Positions 8,788 through 17,019 of a DNA stretch of 64,000 nt are shown piece by piece. The first letter of the stretch is position 1. Every line of letters starts with the position of its first letter. This stretch comes from an uncultured Candidatus Binatia bacterium. Its GTDB lineage: Bacteria; Desulfobacterota; Binatia; UBA9968; JAJDTQ01. The DNA is taken from contig OY282432.1 of NCBI GenBank assembly GCA_958295985.1, positions 3,629,001 through 3,693,000 of the forward strand. Reading direction: 5' to 3'. The notes below the pieces were generated by a model. That model saw only the letters and a list, made by a program, of their open reading frames with translations, was not told the origin of the DNA and searched no databases. The position numbers were made by a program, and so were the translations under genes.

Positions 8788-9966
8788 TCAGGTCACGCCG
8801 CTTTCACGCAGCTCCATCAGCGCCTGCTCATCGTAGCCGAGCCCCCGCAGGATCTCTTCGGTGTTCTCGCCCAGCAGCGGCGCGGCGCGGTGAAACCGCG
8901 TGGGCGTGTCCGACAACCGGACGGCGTTGCCGATGAGGTTGCTGGACCCCATCTTGGGATGGCGGATCTCCTGCGGCAGCCCCAGCTCCTTCACCTGTGG
9001 GTCGTCCAGCACTTCCTCGATCTTGTAGATCGGCGCGTTGGGCACGCTGACGGCGTCCAGCGCCTGGAGCCAATGGTCCCGCGGCCTCTTCTCGAACTCG
9101 GCCTGCAGGATCGGTAGGATGTCGTAGTGATGGCGCCAGCGGTCGTTGCGGGTGACGAAGCGCGGGTCGTCCAGCAGGTCCCGGCGTTCCACCGCGGTCA
9201 GCAGCCCTTCCCAGGCCTTCTGGTGTCCGGAAAGATGGATCACCAGGGCTTTCTTGTCGCTGGGGACGAAGCAATAGATGCGTCCCCGCGGAAAGTTCTC
9301 CCGGGTGATGGCCTCGCCGCCGTTCAGGTAGTCCGCCATGTGAGACTCGATGAACGCCAGGCTGATGCGCAGCAGCGACGCGTCCACGAACTGGCCGCGG
9401 CCGGTGTGGTGACGCGCCAGCAGGGCGGCGAGGATGCCGTAGGCGGCGAACACCCCGGTGGAATGATCGGTCACCGAGACCCCCACCACCTTGGGCTTGT
9501 CGAAATCGGTCATGAGGCTCAACATGCCGCTCAGGGCCTGGCCGATGGTGTCGAAACCGGGCTTGTCGCGGTAGGGGCCCTCCTGTCCGTATCCCGTGAT
9601 GGAGCAGTGGATCAGCCCCGGATTGAGTTTGGCCAGGCGCTCGTAGTCGAGGCCCAGTTTCGTGCGCGTCTGCGGACGGAAGTTCTCCAACAGGATGTCG
9701 GCCTTCTCCAGCAACCGGAGAAGGATCTCCTTGCCCCGGGCTTTGCGCAGGTTCAGGGTCAGGCTCCGCTTGTTGCGGTTCAGCGCCCGGAAGCTCGGCC
9801 CGTAGCCCTCGTACAGCGGATTCCGTCCGCGGTGCGTGTCGCCCCCGTCCGGCAGCTCCACCTTGATCACGTCGCACCCGAGGTCGCCCAGGAGACTCCC
9901 GGCGAAAGGCCCGGCCACGTGGCCGCTGAGATCCAGCGCCATGGTTCCCTGCAATGCCGCACTCAT
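8788..9966 (-). CDS. CaiB/BaiF (family III) CoA-transferase
   Basis: The 392-residue protein matches formyl-CoA, carnitine and succinyl-CoA-dependent transferases. It has an early LDLSGHVAGPF segment, the nucleotide-binding-like GCDVIKVE strand, NRNKRSLTLNL, and the catalytic aspartate D167 in SVTDHSTG, at the position of Asp169 in formyl-CoA transferase. It would move CoA between carboxylic acids in a degradation pathway; the acid is unknown. The ATG at 9966 lies 4 bp past the stop of a truncated nucleotidyltransferase gene, so the 5' flank appears rearranged. A ribosome-site-like AAGGAAGG lies slightly far upstream. The next minus-strand gene starts after 155 bp. Confidence 0.92.
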   Translation of the reverse strand: MSAALQGTMALDLSGHVAGPFAGSLLGDLGCDVIKVELPDGGDTHRGRNPLYEGYGPSFRALNRNKRSLTLNLRKARGKEILLRLLEKADILLENFRPQTRTKLGLDYERLAKLNPGLIHCSITGYGQEGPYRDKPGFDTIGQALSGMLSLMTDFDKPKVVGVSVTDHSTGVFAAYGILAALLARHHTGRGQFVDASLLRISLAFIESHMADYLNGGEAITRENFPRGRIYCFVPSDKKALVIHLSGHQKAWEGLLTAVERRDLLDDPRFVTRNDRWRHHYDILPILQAEFEKRPRDHWLQALDAVSVPNAPIYKIEEVLDDPQVKELGLPQEIRHPKMGSSNLIGNAVRLSDTPTRFHRAAPLLGENTEEILRGLGYDEQALMELRESGVT

Positions 9967-9969
9967 GAT

Positions 9970-10170
9970 TCAGGACGCCTTCCTTTCACGACTCGCCTCC
10001 ATCAGCCTGCCCGCATTTTCCGGCCCGGACTCCACGAAGAAATCCACGTCGCCGGTGTAACGGGGCCGGGCGTGAAACGCCATTGCCCAAGCCCCCACGA
10101 GCAGGTACCTAACCTTCTTCACGTTCAACAAGCGGACGAACTCGCGCAGATCGCTCGATAGTTCCCGCAT
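9970..10170 (-). pseudogene. Truncated MNT/AbiEii-like nucleotidyltransferase
   Basis: Only 66 residues remain of a domain usually more than twice that length. The retained N-terminus has the strand-loop-strand YLLVGAWAMAFH and the catalytic acidic pair in GDVDFF. After this the frame diverges (SRERKAS) and stops 4 bp before the CoA-transferase start. It overlaps the small gene upstream by 62 bp, as is common for these pairs. It probably was the nucleotidyltransferase half of a toxin-antitoxin-like or DNA-maintenance pair, cut by recombination. Activity is unlikely because the C-terminal part of the fold is gone. Confidence 0.6.
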
Positions 10171-10300
10171 GGGGATTCTCAGGCATTACGAGCTCGAGGA
10201 GAATCTGCAGCCGCTGTTCCCCGGAGAGCTCTCCATAGTAAGCGTATTCGGCTTCTTCCTCCTCGGCGAAGGAGATGAATTTGCGAACGACCTTTTCCAT
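10109..10300 (-). CDS. Small partner protein of nucleotidyltransferase pair
   Basis: A 63-residue acidic protein (MEKVVRKFISF..., then EYYGELS-like and QILLELV segments, then ERSARV) overlaps the truncated nucleotidyltransferase gene. Short proteins of this pattern commonly precede such nucleotidyltransferases in bacterial genomes, probably as the cognate partner. The ATG at 10300 lies within a longer open frame whose upstream part is not protein-like. The function of the pair is unproven, and here the partner is truncated. The stretch 10301-10430 holds nothing I recognise. Confidence 0.5.
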   Translation of the reverse strand: MEKVVRKFISFAEEEEAEYAYYGELSGEQRLQILLELVMPENPHAGTIERSARVRPLVEREEG

Positions 10301-10431
10301 GATGGGCTGCGACTGCTTCCCAGTATAGACGATATCGCCAATAGTAGGGAATGGGAAACAGGCACAAGACGTAGGGCTGTTTTTTGCGGGATTTTGGGAA
10401 GGCCCTGTGCTCCTCCGGATGAGGGCGTGAC

Positions 10432-10556
10432 CGGCGCTTGACAGCCTCTGTGGAAGCGTGTTGATATCGCCCGGCCGGCTTTCCGCCGGCGCACGGGGCA
10501 TCTACCTCCACGACGAGATGGGCTACAAGCTGCGCGGATATCGAGGCACCGCATGA
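10432..10556 (+). pseudogene. Possible 3' remnant of an unidentified gene
   Basis: An open frame ends with GIYLHDEMGYKLRGYRGTA and a TGA that overlaps the ATG of the following cupin gene (ATGA). The ending looks protein-like and the overlap is typical of operon partners, but the frame is closed by a stop just upstream near 10430 and has no convincing start. It may be the tail of a gene deleted by the same rearrangement that cut the nucleotidyltransferase pair. No family was recognised. Confidence 0.3.
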
Positions 10557-11605
10557 AGACCGAAACCCGGGACTTGACGGATCTGGACGACTTCCTGGCG
10601 GAACGATGGCTCTCGGGTCTGTGGAAGCTCGACCGCCATGAGCGCACGCCCGACCCCAAGACGAAGGTGGTTCCCCATCTCTGGAGATGGAACGACGTTT
10701 ACGACAGTCTCCTCCAGGCCCGTGACCGCATCGGCATCGAGAAGGGCCGTACCGAGCGCCGGACCATTCGCCTCGTCAACCCCGGGATGCAGCACATCGA
10801 GATGACCAGCCACACCATGCTGCTGGCCTGCCAGATGATCCAGCCCGGCGAGGTGGCCCCCGCCCACCGGCACACCATGGCCGCCATTCGCTTCATCGTC
10901 CAGGGCGAGGGGGCCTATACGGTGGTCGACGGCGAGAAGCTCACGATGGCGGAGGGGGACCTGATCCTCACGCCGCAGTGGACGTGGCACGACCATGGCC
11001 ACGAGGGCAGCGAGCCCATGGTCTGGCTGGACGGTCTCGACGTGCCGCTGATCCAGTCGTTGCAGGTGATCTCGTACGAACCGTATTCCGAAGAGAAACA
11101 GGCCACCCATGCAAGCCGGCAGGAAGCGTCCCGTTTCGGCATGACCCGCCCGGTGCGGTCCGACCACCGGACGGCGCCGGCGCCGCTCCATTACCGCTGG
11201 GAAGACACCTACCGCTCGCTCCAGGCTCTGGCCGGGACTCCGGCCGACCCCTACGACGGCGTCGCCCTCGAATACGTCAACCCGATCACCGGCGGCAGGA
11301 CGCTGCCGACCCTGTCGTGCTGGGCTCAGATGCTGCGCCCGGGTGAGCGCACGCGCGCGCACCGCCACAACAGCACCAGCATCTACCACGCTTTCCGGGG
11401 CAGTGGCGCCACCGTGATCGACGGCGTGACGCTGGAGTGGCGCAAGGGCGACACGTTCATCGTGCCGCTGTGGAGCCGGCACGAGCACGCCAACCGGTCG
11501 GCCGACGAGGAAGCGCTCCTGTTCTCCATGCACGACATCCCGGTGCTGGAAGCCTTCGGGTTGCACCGGCAGGAGGACATGAGCCAATCCGGCATGGGCC
11601 TGTGA
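10553..11605 (+). CDS. Gentisate 1,2-dioxygenase-like bicupin
   Basis: The 350-residue protein carries two cupin domains. The first has PAHRHTMAAIRF and a late TPQWTWHDHGHE; the second has RAHRHNSTSIYH and VPLWSRHEHAN. Length, domain order and HRH motifs fit gentisate or salicylate 1,2-dioxygenases, which use Fe(II) to open a dihydroxylated or hydroxylated aromatic acid ring. Substrate choice cannot be read from sequence. It precedes a tripartite tricarboxylate transporter operon on the same strand, 157 bp upstream, suggesting that the transporter brings in an aromatic acid. The start overlaps a possible upstream gene tail. Confidence 0.83.
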   Translation: MKTETRDLTDLDDFLAERWLSGLWKLDRHERTPDPKTKVVPHLWRWNDVYDSLLQARDRIGIEKGRTERRTIRLVNPGMQHIEMTSHTMLLACQMIQPGEVAPAHRHTMAAIRFIVQGEGAYTVVDGEKLTMAEGDLILTPQWTWHDHGHEGSEPMVWLDGLDVPLIQSLQVISYEPYSEEKQATHASRQEASRFGMTRPVRSDHRTAPAPLHYRWEDTYRSLQALAGTPADPYDGVALEYVNPITGGRTLPTLSCWAQMLRPGERTRAHRHNSTSIYHAFRGSGATVIDGVTLEWRKGDTFIVPLWSRHEHANRSADEEALLFSMHDIPVLEAFGLHRQEDMSQSGMGL

Positions 11606-11663
11606 CGGCTTCGCCCCGTCTCCGCCCGCCATCGGCCGAGCCCGGTTTCCCGCCGGTATCCTG

Positions 11664-11690
11664 TTGACACCGCATCACGAACCATAATAT
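11664..11690 (+). promoter_or_regulatory. Possible sigma70 promoter for tctCAB
   Basis: A perfect -35 hexamer TTGACA (11664-11669) is followed after 15 bp by TAATAT (11685-11690). The spacer is shorter than the 17-bp optimum. It lies about 75 bp before the TctC start, in the spacer after the cupin gene. Confidence 0.4.
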
Positions 11691-11762
11691 CCAGGGCATG
11701 CTACTGTTCTGTCCTCCCGATACGCACTTCGAGGACAGACACCAACCAGGAGGAACGTGAAG

Positions 11763-12818
11763 ATGGAACGATACCGTGCGACGATATTCGCTTCCGCGCT
11801 CGTGGGGTTGACGCTGTGTGCCGCCGCGGCGACGGCCGCGGACAACCACTACGAGGGCAAGACCATCCGGGTTCTCGTCTCTTCCAGTCCCGGCGGCGGC
11901 ACCGACACGACGGCCAGGCTCGTTTCGCGTTTCCTGCCGAAGTTCATACCCGGCAACCCCAAGACCATCGTGCAGAACATGCCCGGCGGCGGCGGCACCG
12001 TGGTCAACAACTACTTCACCCGCCGGGCCAAACCGGACGGGTTGACCCTGCTGCAGGACTCGTCGTCGGCGCTCAGCACGTACGTGCGCGGCGGCAAACG
12101 GGTCCGGTACAATCCCAGGGAGTACGCATACCTCGGCTCCATCATGCGCGGCGGCAGCATCCTCATGGTACGCAAGGACGCGCGCAAGCGCCTTACCGAT
12201 CCCAAGGCAAAGCCCGTGGTGGTGGGCGATTCGGACGGCATCCGCACGTGGGTGGCCATGACCGTGTGGGGGTCCAAGTATCTGGGCTGGAACAACCGCT
12301 GGATCTTCGGCTACGCCGGCACCGGCGAGATGGTGCTGGCGCTGCGCCAGGGCGAGATCGAGATGTGGGGCACGGCCAACGCAAAACTCATCCGGGACCT
12401 TCAAAGGGACGGCGTCGTGGACCCGCTGGTGCTGCTCACGGACGAGCGCCGCAGGGACTTCCCGGACATCCCCACCTTCGAGGAACTGCTCGGTGACAAG
12501 AAGCCCGCCGGCATATCCTGGCAGGCCTACAAGGTGTGGGCGGGGCCCTCGGACGTGGACAAGTACGTGCTCGCTCCCAAGGGAACGCCGGACAACGTCA
12601 TGAAGATCCTGCGCGGGGCCTGGGGCCGCATGGTGGAAGATCCGAAGTTCAAGGCGGAGGCCACCAAGTTCTTCGGCGAGGCCTGGAGGACCCGGGACGG
12701 CCCGGCCACGGCCAAACTCGTCCTGGAGGTCACCGATGCTTCCAAGGAGGTCAAGGACTTCCTCTTCAACATCCGCAAGGAGCACGGCCTGCCCACGGGC
12801 AAGAAGAAAAAGAAATAG
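11763..12818 (+). CDS. tctC: Tripartite tricarboxylate transporter substrate-binding protein
   Basis: This 351-residue Bug-family receptor has a Sec signal peptide (ERYR, hydrophobic stretch, cleavage near AATAAD) and the family start YEGKTIRVLV-SSSPGGGTD. It is periplasmic and should deliver a carboxylated ligand to TctA/TctB. The ATG at 11763 sits 8 bp after AGGAGGA; a GTG two codons upstream is too close to that site. A lysine-rich tail (GKKKKK) ends the protein. TctA follows after 42 bp, so the transporter is encoded as one unit in the order C, A, B. Confidence 0.92.
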   Translation: MERYRATIFASALVGLTLCAAAATAADNHYEGKTIRVLVSSSPGGGTDTTARLVSRFLPKFIPGNPKTIVQNMPGGGGTVVNNYFTRRAKPDGLTLLQDSSSALSTYVRGGKRVRYNPREYAYLGSIMRGGSILMVRKDARKRLTDPKAKPVVVGDSDGIRTWVAMTVWGSKYLGWNNRWIFGYAGTGEMVLALRQGEIEMWGTANAKLIRDLQRDGVVDPLVLLTDERRRDFPDIPTFEELLGDKKPAGISWQAYKVWAGPSDVDKYVLAPKGTPDNVMKILRGAWGRMVEDPKFKAEATKFFGEAWRTRDGPATAKLVLEVTDASKEVKDFLFNIRKEHGLPTGKKKKK

Positions 12819-12860
12819 CGTCTCGCCGAGCTTTTCCGGCCGGCAGTCTCCTCTCAATCC

Positions 12861-14357
12861 ATGCTTGAAGCCGCGGTTGACGGCCTGCTTGGCATTCTGA
12901 CTCTGCACTCCCTGGGCATGATGGCCCTGGGAGTGCTGATCGGAAGCCTGGTGGGGTTCCTGCCGGGAATCGGCGGTCCCACCACTCTGGCCATCATGCT
13001 TCCCTTCGTGATGACCATGAAGGACCCCTATCCGGTGATCGCGCTGCTGGTGGGTCTGGACGCCGTGGGGAACACTGCCAGCGCTTTCCCTTCCATCCTC
13101 ATCTCCATACCCGGGAGCTCGGGATCCCAGGCCACCATCCTCGACGGCTATCCCCTGGCCAGGAAAGGGGAGGCCGCCCGGGCGCTGAGCGCGTCCTTCG
13201 CGGCGTCGCTGCTGGGCGGCTTCGTGGGGGCCTTCGTGCTGGTGGCCTCCCTGCCCGTGCTGCGACCCCTGGTGCTCGCCTTCGGATCGCCGGAGTTCTT
13301 CGTCCTGACCTTGTGGGGCCTGACCATGGTAGCCGTGCTGAGCGGCAACGCGCCCGTCAAGGGCATCATCGCCGGCATCATCGGCGTGCTGATCGCCACC
13401 GTGGGCATGGACGTCAAATCGGGCATACCGCGGTTCGACTTCGACTACGACTATCTCTGGGACGGCATCAGCCTCATCATCGTCGCCCTGGGCCTGTTCG
13501 GCATACCGGAGATCATCGACCTGGCGAGCCGCAAGACCAGCATCGCCGAGCACGAGGAGCTGGGCAGCGGCTTTCTCCGGGGTATCCGGGACGTGTTCCA
13601 CCACTGGTGGCTGATGGTGCGCTCTTCCGCCATCGGCGCGTGGGTAGGTTTCCTGCCGGGACTCGGCAGTTCCGTGGCGGACTGGTTCGCCTACGCCCAT
13701 GCCGTGCAGACCGAGAAGAACACCGAAAACTTCGGCAAGGGCGACATACGCGGGGTCATCGCGCCGGAGGCTTCCAACAACGCCAAGGAAGGCGGCGGCT
13801 ACATCCCGACCCTGGCCTTCGGCATCCCGGGAAGCACGTCCACCGCGCTGATCCTCACCGCCTTCGTGGCCGTGGGTATCAAGCCCGGCCCGGACATGTT
13901 GACGACGCAGCTCGACCTCACCTTCGCGGTGATCTGGACCCTGGTCATCGGTAACGTCATCGCGGTGATCCTGTGCAGCGCCCTGAGCAAGCCGTTGGCC
14001 AGGGCCTGCTTCATGCCCTTCCACAGCATCGTGCCGCTGGTGGCCGTGTTCGTCTTCATCGGCGCCTTCTCGGCCAACTTCAGCGTCAACGACCTGCGGG
14101 CGTTGCTGGTGTTCTCGCTGCTGGGCTTCATGATGCGGCGGCACGGCTGGCCGCGGCCGCCGCTGCTGCTCGGGGTGGTGCTGGGCACCAAGATGGAGAC
14201 CTATCTGTGGCTTTCCTATACCCGGTACGGACTCGAATGGCTGTTGCGTCCGGCCGTCGTCATCCTGTTGATCCTGGTGGCGGCCTCGCTCTGCTACCCC
14301 TTGCTCAAGGGACGGCGCGAGCGGCAACGGCGCGCCGCGAGTGAGGAACCGGAATGA
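12861..14357 (+). CDS. tctA: Tripartite tricarboxylate transporter large permease
   Basis: The 498-residue membrane protein has about a dozen hydrophobic segments and the TctA signatures GFLPGIGGPTT (near residue 33), SIPGSSGSQATILDGYP (near 80) and PEASNNAKEGG followed by PTLAFGIPGSTSTA. It forms the main channel of the ion-gradient-driven importer. The ATG lies 42 bp after tctC and has no clear ribosome site, suggesting coupling. Its stop overlaps the tctB start (ATGA). Confidence 0.95.
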   Translation: MLEAAVDGLLGILTLHSLGMMALGVLIGSLVGFLPGIGGPTTLAIMLPFVMTMKDPYPVIALLVGLDAVGNTASAFPSILISIPGSSGSQATILDGYPLARKGEAARALSASFAASLLGGFVGAFVLVASLPVLRPLVLAFGSPEFFVLTLWGLTMVAVLSGNAPVKGIIAGIIGVLIATVGMDVKSGIPRFDFDYDYLWDGISLIIVALGLFGIPEIIDLASRKTSIAEHEELGSGFLRGIRDVFHHWWLMVRSSAIGAWVGFLPGLGSSVADWFAYAHAVQTEKNTENFGKGDIRGVIAPEASNNAKEGGGYIPTLAFGIPGSTSTALILTAFVAVGIKPGPDMLTTQLDLTFAVIWTLVIGNVIAVILCSALSKPLARACFMPFHSIVPLVAVFVFIGAFSANFSVNDLRALLVFSLLGFMMRRHGWPRPPLLLGVVLGTKMETYLWLSYTRYGLEWLLRPAVVILLILVAASLCYPLLKGRRERQRRAASEEPE

Positions 14358-14836
14358 ACAAAGACCGGCGGCTACACTACGAGGGCGCTCTCTTCGTCGT
14401 GGTCATCGGGCTGGTGCTGCTGTGGGCGCTCCGCGTGGCCCACGGCTGGGACGAACTGCGGGCGTCCATCATCGTGTTCCTGCTGGGCGGGCTCGGGGTT
14501 TGTCTGGCCGCGGTCCAGCTCGTCATGGACCTGCGCTCGCGCCCCGGGGGACCGCCGGCAGAGGGTATCCATTTCGACGCCCCGTCCCTTCGATCCGGGA
14601 GCCGCTGGGGCAATCTCGAGATCTGGGCATGGATCCTGGGCTTCTACTTCGCCATCCGGCTCATCGGGTTTCCGACCGCGGTGCCCCTGTTCGTCCTGGG
14701 ATACGCCAGGACCTACGGCGCGGGCCGGCTCCTCTCCTGCCTCCTGGCGGCCGTGGCCTGGGCATTCATCTACGGCGTCTTCGAGCACATCCTCCACGTG
14801 CCCTGGCCCGAGCCGTTCCTGGCAGAATTCTTTTGA
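14354..14836 (+). CDS. tctB: Tripartite tricarboxylate transporter small permease
   Basis: The 160-residue protein has about four predicted transmembrane segments, with the weakly conserved pattern and size of TctB. It overlaps tctA by four bases, the usual arrangement of the system. It should pair with TctA in the inner membrane. The convergent SDR gene ends 87 bp downstream, with one arm of a 57-bp tandem duplication in the spacer. Confidence 0.87.
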   Translation: MNKDRRLHYEGALFVVVIGLVLLWALRVAHGWDELRASIIVFLLGGLGVCLAAVQLVMDLRSRPGGPPAEGIHFDAPSLRSGSRWGNLEIWAWILGFYFAIRLIGFPTAVPLFVLGYARTYGAGRLLSCLLAAVAWAFIYGVFEHILHVPWPEPFLAEFF

Positions 14837-14852
14837 ACGGCGCACGGCGGCG

Positions 14853-14966
14853 CGGCGATGTTGCGGTTGCAGGGGCGTCAGGACCGACGTGACCCCGCGC
14901 CCGGCGTCGCCGCGACGTTGCGGCTACGCCGGTGTCAGGACCGACGTAACCCCGCGGCCCGCGTCG
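14853..14966. repeat. 57-bp tandem duplication at SDR 3' end
   Basis: Two imperfect copies, 14853-14909 and 14910-14966, align at a constant 57-bp offset; the stretch GTCAGGACCGACGT is identical in both. The right copy holds the last codons and TAG of the minus-strand SDR gene, so the left copy is a duplicated coding tail lying beyond the stop. The period is 19 codons. Confidence 0.8.
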
Positions 14967-15721
14967 GTGTGGATCACCTCGCCGGTCATGATGCGGGACT
15001 GGGACGAAGCCAGCATCACGTAGGCGGCGGCGTGGTCCTCCGGGACGACGGCGACCTGGAGGAGATTCTTGCTCAACCCGGCGGGCGGCCGGGGCGCGCC
15101 GAAGACGTCGTCCGCTCCGGCGCCAGCCGCCAGGGACGGCGCCGCGCGCAGGCCGGTGGACGTGCCCGACGGCGCCACGCCGTTGACCCGGACGGTGGGC
15201 GCCAACTCGTTGGCCAACTGGCGCACCATCCCCAGCGCGGCATGCTTGGAGGCCACGTACAAGGTCCCGCCGCTGACGTAGTAGGAGGACGTGGAAAGCG
15301 TGAACACCATGTTTCCAAGGGTCTTCATCAGCTCGGGAATGGCCGCCTTGGCGCCCAGGAAGTAGCCTTTGACGTTCACCCCGAGGACCTCCTCGTAGCC
15401 CTGCTCCAGTTCTTCGTCGGAGAGGTCCTTGAGCGAACGCCGGGCGTCGTGGATACCGGCGTTGCCCACGAACACCGTGAGCCGGCCGAACGCCGACACC
15501 GCCGCGGCCACCGCCCGGCGGTTGTCTGCCAGGCTCCTCACGTCGCCCCGCACCACCGCCACGCCTTCGCCGACCTCCTCCTTCAGGGCGGCCAGCCGTT
15601 CCTCCGAAAGGTCGAAGGCCACCACCTTCGCGCCTTCCTCGACGAAACGCGCCACCACTGCCTTGCCGATCCCCGATCCGGCCCCGGTCACGACGGCCAC
15701 TTCATTCTCGAGCCATTGCAT
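14924..15721 (-). CDS. Short-chain dehydrogenase, cis-dihydrodiol dehydrogenase-like
   Basis: The 265-residue SDR has the NAD-binding TGAGSGIG (12-19), NAG (87-89), S143, Y155 and K159 (YVASK). The segment from RQLANELAP to PSGTSTGLR and overall length resemble biphenyl-type cis-2,3-dihydrodiol dehydrogenases, which rearomatise ring-dihydroxylated compounds with NAD+. The loop before Y155 is one residue shorter than in typical BphB. No Rieske ring hydroxylase is in the window, so this role is inferred. It is transcribed divergently from the NicX-like gene. Its 3' end has been tandemly duplicated. Confidence 0.83.
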   Translation of the reverse strand: MQWLENEVAVVTGAGSGIGKAVVARFVEEGAKVVAFDLSEERLAALKEEVGEGVAVVRGDVRSLADNRRAVAAAVSAFGRLTVFVGNAGIHDARRSLKDLSDEELEQGYEEVLGVNVKGYFLGAKAAIPELMKTLGNMVFTLSTSSYYVSGGTLYVASKHAALGMVRQLANELAPTVRVNGVAPSGTSTGLRAAPSLAAGAGADDVFGAPRPPAGLSKNLLQVAVVPEDHAAAYVMLASSQSRIMTGEVIHTDAGRGVTSVLTPA

Positions 15722-15839
15722 GGACGTTCCCTCCTCGCTTGTCTTCGACGCCGGAGCGCTCCGTCACGCCCTCGACCGTGCCATCCATTTGTAGGGCACG
15801 ACCCGCCGGAAAGCGAGCCCCGCAAGAAGCCCGGGAAAC

Positions 15840-15867
15840 TTGACAGTCCCGAGGGTGGGGGGATAGA
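15840..15867 (+). promoter_or_regulatory. Putative sigma70 promoter of NicX-like gene
   Basis: TTGACA (15840-15845) and GATAGA (15862-15867) are separated by 16 bp. The ATG of the next gene lies 25 bp after the -10, so the leader would be very short. It sits in the divergent spacer between the SDR and NicX-like genes. Confidence 0.45.
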
Positions 15868-15892
15868 GTCGCGGTCAGCAGTCCGGATTCCC

Positions 15893-16930
15893 ATGACGGT
15901 ACGATTCCCCACAACCGGCGCCATCGCGGGCGATCTCTACGGTATGGTGTTGCGCGAGCTCACGTTGTGCAAGACCACGTCCGAGGAGACCGCGGTCATC
16001 TTTACCGACACCCGCACCAACACCAACTACGCCGCGGCCTTCCTGGCCGCCGCCAAGGAGGTGGCCGCCAGCGCGTTCGAGATCAGGATCCCCCTGCTTC
16101 CCGGCACCGCCGGGGGCGGCACCGACGTAACTCCGGTGGTCGAGATCCTGAAAACGGCCCAACTCGTGGTGGATCTCACCACCGGAGGCGTCCTCTACCT
16201 CTACGGCAAGGAGCTCGCCGACGTGCTGTCCGGCGGCACCCGGGTGCTCCAGGTCCGGGGCACCGAAGACCAGCTCAAGCGCTGCTTTCCGGACGAGGCG
16301 GTGCGGCAACGGACCCTGAACGGCGCCCGGAGACTGGAGCAGGCCGGGGAGATCCGCGTCACCACCGAAACCGGCACCGACCTCTCCATGCGCAAGGACG
16401 GCCGGCGCGGCGTCACCCAGTACGGCATCAGCGACGTGCCCGGACGCTGGGACAGTTGGCCTTCGGGCTTTCTCTACTGCGCGCCGCTTGAGGATAGCGC
16501 CAACGGCACGCTGGTGCTGGACCCCGGGGACCTGCTGGTGATGCTGGGCCGCTACGTGCTGGAACCCGTGCGCATCAAGGTGAAGGACGGCTGCATCACC
16601 GGCGTGCAGGGCGGCGTGGACGCCATCCTGCTCAAGGAGCACCTGAACCAGTCGGGAGATTCCCAGGCCTTCATCATTTCGCACATCGGCTGGGGCACGG
16701 ACCCGCGGGCGCGTTGGGTGGAGGTGGCCCAGCGCGGCACCGAAGAGGGCGCCCGGGACGCCCGCTCGACCTACGGCAACGTTCAGATCGCCTTCGGCGC
16801 CAACTACGCCCTGGGCGGGAAGAACACCACGTTGGCCCACGAGGACCTGATCCTGCGCCGGGCCGCGTTCCATCTCGACGGGGAGATGATCGTCGACGAC
16901 GGCAAGATCATCCCCGAAGAGCTGCAATGA
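15893..16930 (+). CDS. NicX-like (2,5-dihydroxypyridine 5,6-dioxygenase family) protein
   Basis: The 345-residue protein resembles NicX, an Fe(II) extradiol-type dioxygenase with an M29-aminopeptidase-like fold that opens 2,5-dihydroxypyridine in nicotinate breakdown. The NicX ligands (His265, His318, Asp320) have counterparts at H264 (ISHIGWG), H316 and D318 (AHEDL), with nearly the same spacing. Related proteins are often misnamed leucyl aminopeptidase. The ATG at 15893 closely follows a putative promoter; longer in-frame starts are not protein-like. It precedes two TauD-like oxygenase genes on the same strand. Ring cleavage of a hydroxylated N-heterocycle is the leading hypothesis; the substrate is unproven. 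Confidence 0.82.
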   Translation: MTVRFPTTGAIAGDLYGMVLRELTLCKTTSEETAVIFTDTRTNTNYAAAFLAAAKEVAASAFEIRIPLLPGTAGGGTDVTPVVEILKTAQLVVDLTTGGVLYLYGKELADVLSGGTRVLQVRGTEDQLKRCFPDEAVRQRTLNGARRLEQAGEIRVTTETGTDLSMRKDGRRGVTQYGISDVPGRWDSWPSGFLYCAPLEDSANGTLVLDPGDLLVMLGRYVLEPVRIKVKDGCITGVQGGVDAILLKEHLNQSGDSQAFIISHIGWGTDPRARWVEVAQRGTEEGARDARSTYGNVQIAFGANYALGGKNTTLAHEDLILRRAAFHLDGEMIVDDGKIIPEELQ

Positions 16931-16978
16931 CGGGCTGAGGCGCCGGGGAATCCATATCGGCCGAGAGCCCGGTTCGAG

Positions 16979-17006
16979 CAGGGGCGGGGTTGAAACCCGT
17001 CCTGCA
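16979..17006. repeat. Dispersed GGGGCGGGTTT-type palindrome, copy 1
   Basis: This degenerate copy (core GGGGCGGGGTTGAAACCCGTCC) lies directly before the first TauD-like gene. Its right edge overlaps the AGGAGG ribosome site of that gene. Confidence 0.6.
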
Positions 17007-17019
17007 GGAGGTGAATTCC

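Noticed and set aside
9970..10300. A functional toxin-antitoxin or phage-defence system
   Set aside because: The nucleotidyltransferase lacks most of its fold, so at most a remnant is present.
11457..14327. Minus-strand open frame of 956 codons across the TctCAB operon
   Set aside because: It is antisense to three well-supported transporter genes, is rich in Gly, His, Arg and Gln as expected of a shadow frame in GC-rich DNA, and resembles no protein family.
14858..15892. N-terminal extension of the NicX-like gene
   Set aside because: The extension is antisense to the SDR gene, and the start at 15893 gives the usual family length right after a putative promoter.
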